A stretch of DNA of 64,000 nt from Nocardioides sp. W7. Lineage in GTDB: Bacteria > Actinomycetota > Actinomycetes > Propionibacteriales > Nocardioidaceae. Below, piece by piece: positions 61,658 to 64,000 of this stretch. A program made the position numbers and the translations under genes. The stretch spans positions 3,844,001-3,908,000 of the forward strand of contig NZ_CP095078.1 of the NCBI RefSeq assembly GCF_022919075.1, read 5' to 3'. The notes under the pieces are model-generated. The model made no database searches. It was given only the letters and a program-made list of their open reading frames with translations, and had not been told where the DNA came from. The stretch's first letter is position 1, and each line of letters begins with the position of its first letter.

Positions 61658-62289
61658 GGAATTCCTAGGTGTTTGTGCGTCTGCAGACTCAGCTGCCAAA
61701 GCGGATGGTCAAGGCAGAACTTCACGGCAAGTTCGGTGTTCGCGACCACTTCGGGGCCGTCCATAGGCTGCACGCGGAAGCTCTCAAACTCCAGGTGCTC
61801 GAACGCGGTTGGATCAACTCCACCTTGCGGGACCACAAACTTGAGTTCGTGGCCCTTGCCGACGACCAGTTCGGAGCCGATCTTCGGACTCACGCAGAGC
61901 CAGTCGATCCCGTCCGGCGGCGCCACCGTTCCGTTCGTCTCGACCGCGACATAGAAGCCCAGTTCGTGGAAGGCCTTCACGGCCGCCGTGTCCAACTGCA
62001 GGAGCGGTTCACCGCCTGTGCAGACGACCATCGGTCGGCCACCACCGCTGACGGGCCACTTCTCTGCAACCGCGGCCGCGAGCGCCTGGGCATCAGCGAA
62101 CTTGCCGCCACCCTCGCCATCGGTCCCGACGAAGTCGGTGTCGCAGAACTTGCAGATCGCGCGTTCCCGGTCGGCTTCCCGACCGGTCCACAGGTTGCAG
62201 GAACTGAAGCGGCAGAACACCGCCGGGCGTCCAGCGTGCGTACCCTCACCCTGGAGCGTATAAAAGATTTCCTTGACCTTGTAGGTCAC
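61654..62289 (-). CDS. queE: 7-carboxy-7-deazaguanine synthase QueE (radical SAM)
   Basis: 211 residues. The radical SAM cysteines are spaced as C-x14-C-x2-C (CNLWTGREADRERAICKFC), a QueE variant rather than C-x3-C-x2-C. VKEIFYTLQGEGTHAGRPAV is the typical start, with MVVCTGGEPLLQLD following. It contracts the pterin ring to 7-carboxy-7-deazaguanine. The start overlaps the queC stop (ATGA). Confidence 0.94.
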   Translation of the reverse strand: MTYKVKEIFYTLQGEGTHAGRPAVFCRFSSCNLWTGREADRERAICKFCDTDFVGTDGEGGGKFADAQALAAAVAEKWPVSGGGRPMVVCTGGEPLLQLDTAAVKAFHELGFYVAVETNGTVAPPDGIDWLCVSPKIGSELVVGKGHELKFVVPQGGVDPTAFEHLEFESFRVQPMDGPEVVANTELAVKFCLDHPLWQLSLQTHKHLGIP

Positions 62290-62984
62290 GCAGTCGCCTC
62301 CTGGTACCTGACCGGATCAGCAAGTCCAGCGTCCGCGAAGCCGCGAAGCCGCAGCAGGCAGGAGTCGCAGTGGCCACAGGAACGGCCGTCCTCGTCCGGG
62401 TCGTAACAGGACAACGTGAGCGAATAGTCGACGCCAAGCTTCGTCCCAAGGTCAACCGTCTCGGCCTTGGTGAGGTTGATCAACGGCGTATGGATCTTGA
62501 GTGCATTGCCCTCAACGCCGGCCCGTGTAGCGAGGTTGGCCATCTGCTCGTAGGCGGCGATGAACTCGGGACGACAGTCCGGATACCCGGAGTAGTCCAG
62601 AGCGCTGACTCCGATGAAGATGTCGGTGGCTCCCACGACCTCGGCGTAGGCCAGCGCGAACGAGAGGAACACGGTATTGCGAGCCGGCACATAAGTAATC
62701 GGGATCTCGTCGCCGCCGATCTCGTCCGCCGAGTCGTGCTTGGGCACCTCGACATCCGCGGTCAACGCAGACCCACCGAACACCCGGAGATCGATGTCGC
62801 ACACCACGTGCCGCGCGACCCCAGCAGCCTCAGCGACGCGCTGCGCCGCGACGAGTTCGACCTCGTGCCGTTGCCCATAGCGGAAGCTCAGGGCGTACGG
62901 CTCGAACCCCTGATCCTTCGCTATCGCGAGCACAGTGGTCGAGTCCAGGCCCCCACTCAGCAGGACGATGGCCTTTCGCGTCAT
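62286..62984 (-). CDS. queC: 7-cyano-7-deazaguanine synthase QueC
   Basis: 232 residues from ATG at 62984 (MTRKAIVLLSGGLDSTTVLA, the PP-loop). It has YVPARNTVFLSFALAYAE and GVSALDYSGYPDCRPEFI. The zinc motif CYDPDEDGRSCGHCDSC is complete (C-x8-C-x2-C-x2-C). It makes preQ0 from 7-carboxy-7-deazaguanine, ATP and ammonia. First gene of the operon, divergent from the gene at 63090. Confidence 0.95.
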   Translation of the reverse strand: MTRKAIVLLSGGLDSTTVLAIAKDQGFEPYALSFRYGQRHEVELVAAQRVAEAAGVARHVVCDIDLRVFGGSALTADVEVPKHDSADEIGGDEIPITYVPARNTVFLSFALAYAEVVGATDIFIGVSALDYSGYPDCRPEFIAAYEQMANLATRAGVEGNALKIHTPLINLTKAETVDLGTKLGVDYSLTLSCYDPDEDGRSCGHCDSCLLRLRGFADAGLADPVRYQEATA

Positions 62985-63032
62985 GTCCAACACCCTCTTC
63001 AGTAGGTCGATGGGCCTGTCGGCCCGTACTGT

Positions 63033-63075
63033 CGAAACTACACGATAGAGTAGCTGGAACGAACACGTAGTTTCG
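63033..63075. promoter_or_regulatory. Inverted repeat CGAAACTAC / GTAGTTTCG in the divergent promoter
   Basis: Two perfect 9-base arms, 63033-63041 and 63067-63075, with a 25-base spacer, in the 105-bp gap between the divergent queC and 63090 genes. The spacer is the most AT-rich stretch of the gap. It could be an operator controlling both directions. No matching regulator is known here. Confidence 0.45.
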
Positions 63076-63089
63076 GAGCAGGTGAGGCC

Positions 63090-63959
63090 ATGTCGCGACA
63101 GAAACTGACGATCATCGTCACCTGCACTGACAGGAAGTTGGCGACCCCCGATGACGAGTTGATGATCCGCAACCTTCCCAAAGGACACGTCAGCGCTCGC
63201 GCCCGGGTCTGGCGAGAGCGCGTCGCGCGAGCGACGGTGCGCCGACCCCTCATTGACTTGTACGGCGGCGAGACGTGGAGTCAAGTTCGCACCCTTGCAC
63301 TCAAGGCCACGAACCTCGGGTATGAGTCAACGATGTTCGTGGCTTCGGCCGGACTCGGACTCCAGCACGTCTCCACTCTTGCTCCCGCCTACGCCGCGAC
63401 CTTCAGTGCTGGTCACGCCGACTCGATCGGCACATCTCTTCCGGAGTCTCAAACTTGGTGGGGCGCGCTCCCCCATGCCGACGTCGCTCCCGGAGGGCAA
63501 GCGATCTGGGTCTTGTCTGAGGCCTACTCACGCGTTGTTGGCCAGCAGTTACTCGAAGACACCGCCCCCAGTGACGTGCTGGTGTTCGGCGGGTCGAAGG
63601 ACCTCGGCGACAGCGTGCGCGTCCGCTCGGACCGATCATTGCGGCGTCCGCTCGGGGGCACCGTCACCAGTCTCAACGTTCGCTCCGCAACGCAGTGGCT
63701 GAGTTTGTGTGACGGCGAAGATCCATTCACCAGTGCCGCGCGGGACAAGTGGCAAACCTGGTCGCACGAGAAGCGGCATCGCGAGGTCTTTGATCGCAAG
63801 CCCATGTCTGACTCCGCGGTACTTGCGTTCGTCAGAGAGCTCCGCGTGCGTCAACCCACCATCTCCAAGACGAGTGCACTCAAGCTTCTTCGCGAGGCCG
63901 GCATGGCCTGTGAGCAACGACGATTCTCAACTCTCTTTCAACAGGCGGTGGCTCGATGA
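63090..63959 (+). CDS. Uncharacterised protein, YaaA/DUF6884-like; candidate 7-deazaguanine-system component
   Basis: 289 residues from ATG at 63090 (GGTGAGG close upstream). It begins KLTIIVTCTDRKLATPDDEL, then IDLYGGETWSQVRTLALKAT and TMFVASAGLGLQHVSTLAPA, a layout reminiscent of the YaaA/DUF328 and DUF6884 proteins. The C-terminal third (SAVLAFVRELRVRQPTISKT) is helical and looks like a DNA-binding or dimer domain. It is divergent from the preQ0 operon and overlaps the next gene by 4 bases. In published Dpd systems a YaaA-like protein, DpdC, converts the inserted base; the equivalence is inference. Confidence 0.5.
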   Translation: MSRQKLTIIVTCTDRKLATPDDELMIRNLPKGHVSARARVWRERVARATVRRPLIDLYGGETWSQVRTLALKATNLGYESTMFVASAGLGLQHVSTLAPAYAATFSAGHADSIGTSLPESQTWWGALPHADVAPGGQAIWVLSEAYSRVVGQQLLEDTAPSDVLVFGGSKDLGDSVRVRSDRSLRRPLGGTVTSLNVRSATQWLSLCDGEDPFTSAARDKWQTWSHEKRHREVFDRKPMSDSAVLAFVRELRVRQPTISKTSALKLLREAGMACEQRRFSTLFQQAVAR

Positions 63960-64000
63960 CAGATCCAAAGAGGCTGGTACGCCGGGCACTCAAGGTTCTT
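63956..64000 (+). CDS. Start of an unidentified gene, cut by the window edge
   Basis: Fifteen residues are visible, MTDPKRLVRRALKVL. ATG at 63956 overlaps the preceding stop (ATGA), so the two genes are coupled. Too short to identify; it holds a likely next member of the island's functional operon. Confidence 0.6.
   Translation, partial: MTDPKRLVRRALKVL

Noticed and set aside
60478..62984. Queuosine tRNA-modification operon
   Set aside because: QueF, Tgt and QueA are not present here and the genes are on an integrated island, so preQ0 seems to be the end product; still open until the right flank is read.

Overview
The window is very GC-rich DNA with actinobacterial codon usage and frequent GTG starts. 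Gene content and order (thrS, HIT-family hydrolase, pgsA, pdxS, pdxT, yebC, ruvCAB, yajC, secDF, apt, relA) match the conserved block of high-GC actinobacteria. Together with the many cgtacg motifs, DUF222/HNH genes and stress-type membrane genes, this points to a Nocardioides-like member of the Propionibacteriales. That placement is inference. No rRNA or intact tRNA gene and no CRISPR array is present.

Region 1 (1-20.3 kb) is core housekeeping DNA, mostly on the minus strand: the start of an OppC/DppC-type permease, hisS-aspS, a glyoxalase-II-like hydrolase, a DUF349 protein, relA, apt, secF-secD-yajC, ruvB-ruvA-ruvC, yebC, pdxT-pdxS, pgsA, an inositol-monophosphatase-like enzyme and a HIT hydrolase. 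Many of these genes overlap by 1-4 bases. Region 2 (20.3-30.7 kb) is core DNA with insertions. A DUF222/HNH endonuclease next to a 241-bp tandem repeat, a YcaQ/AlkX-like DNA glycosylase, a GH25-like lipoprotein and a methyltransferase separate HIT from thrS. An F420-oxidoreductase-like gene and a type III glutamine synthetase follow.

Region 3 (31-58 kb) is accessory, rich in paralogues and regulators. It begins with a STAS / GAF-ANTAR / GAF-ANTAR / HATPase set that resembles a partner-switching and antitermination circuit. Three DUF7144 membrane proteins, three DUF1269-type proteins, two YihY/BrkB proteins (one frameshifted, one with an internal deletion), SHOCT proteins, three LuxR-type regulators (two of them large MalT-like ATPases), an atypical P-type ATPase, a K+ channel and a sulfatase follow. 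Gene remnants (ZIP transporter, AI-2E transporter, truncated secreted protein) lie among them. Similar palindromes (CCACCC-N6-GGGTGR or TCACSC-N5-GSGTGA) sit upstream of many of these genes and suggest one shared regulon.

Region 4 (58.37-64.0 kb) is the left end of an integrated genomic island. A displaced tRNA 3' end, probably tRNA-Val, lies beside a tyrosine recombinase, an IS256 remnant and a tightly overlapping queC-queE-queD-folE2 operon. That operon encodes the whole route from GTP to preQ0 with no QueF. A divergent gene, resembling YaaA/DUF6884 proteins, leads into the window edge. The best reading is the start of a 7-deazaguanine (Dpd-like) DNA-modification island whose modifying and restriction genes would lie beyond 64 kb.
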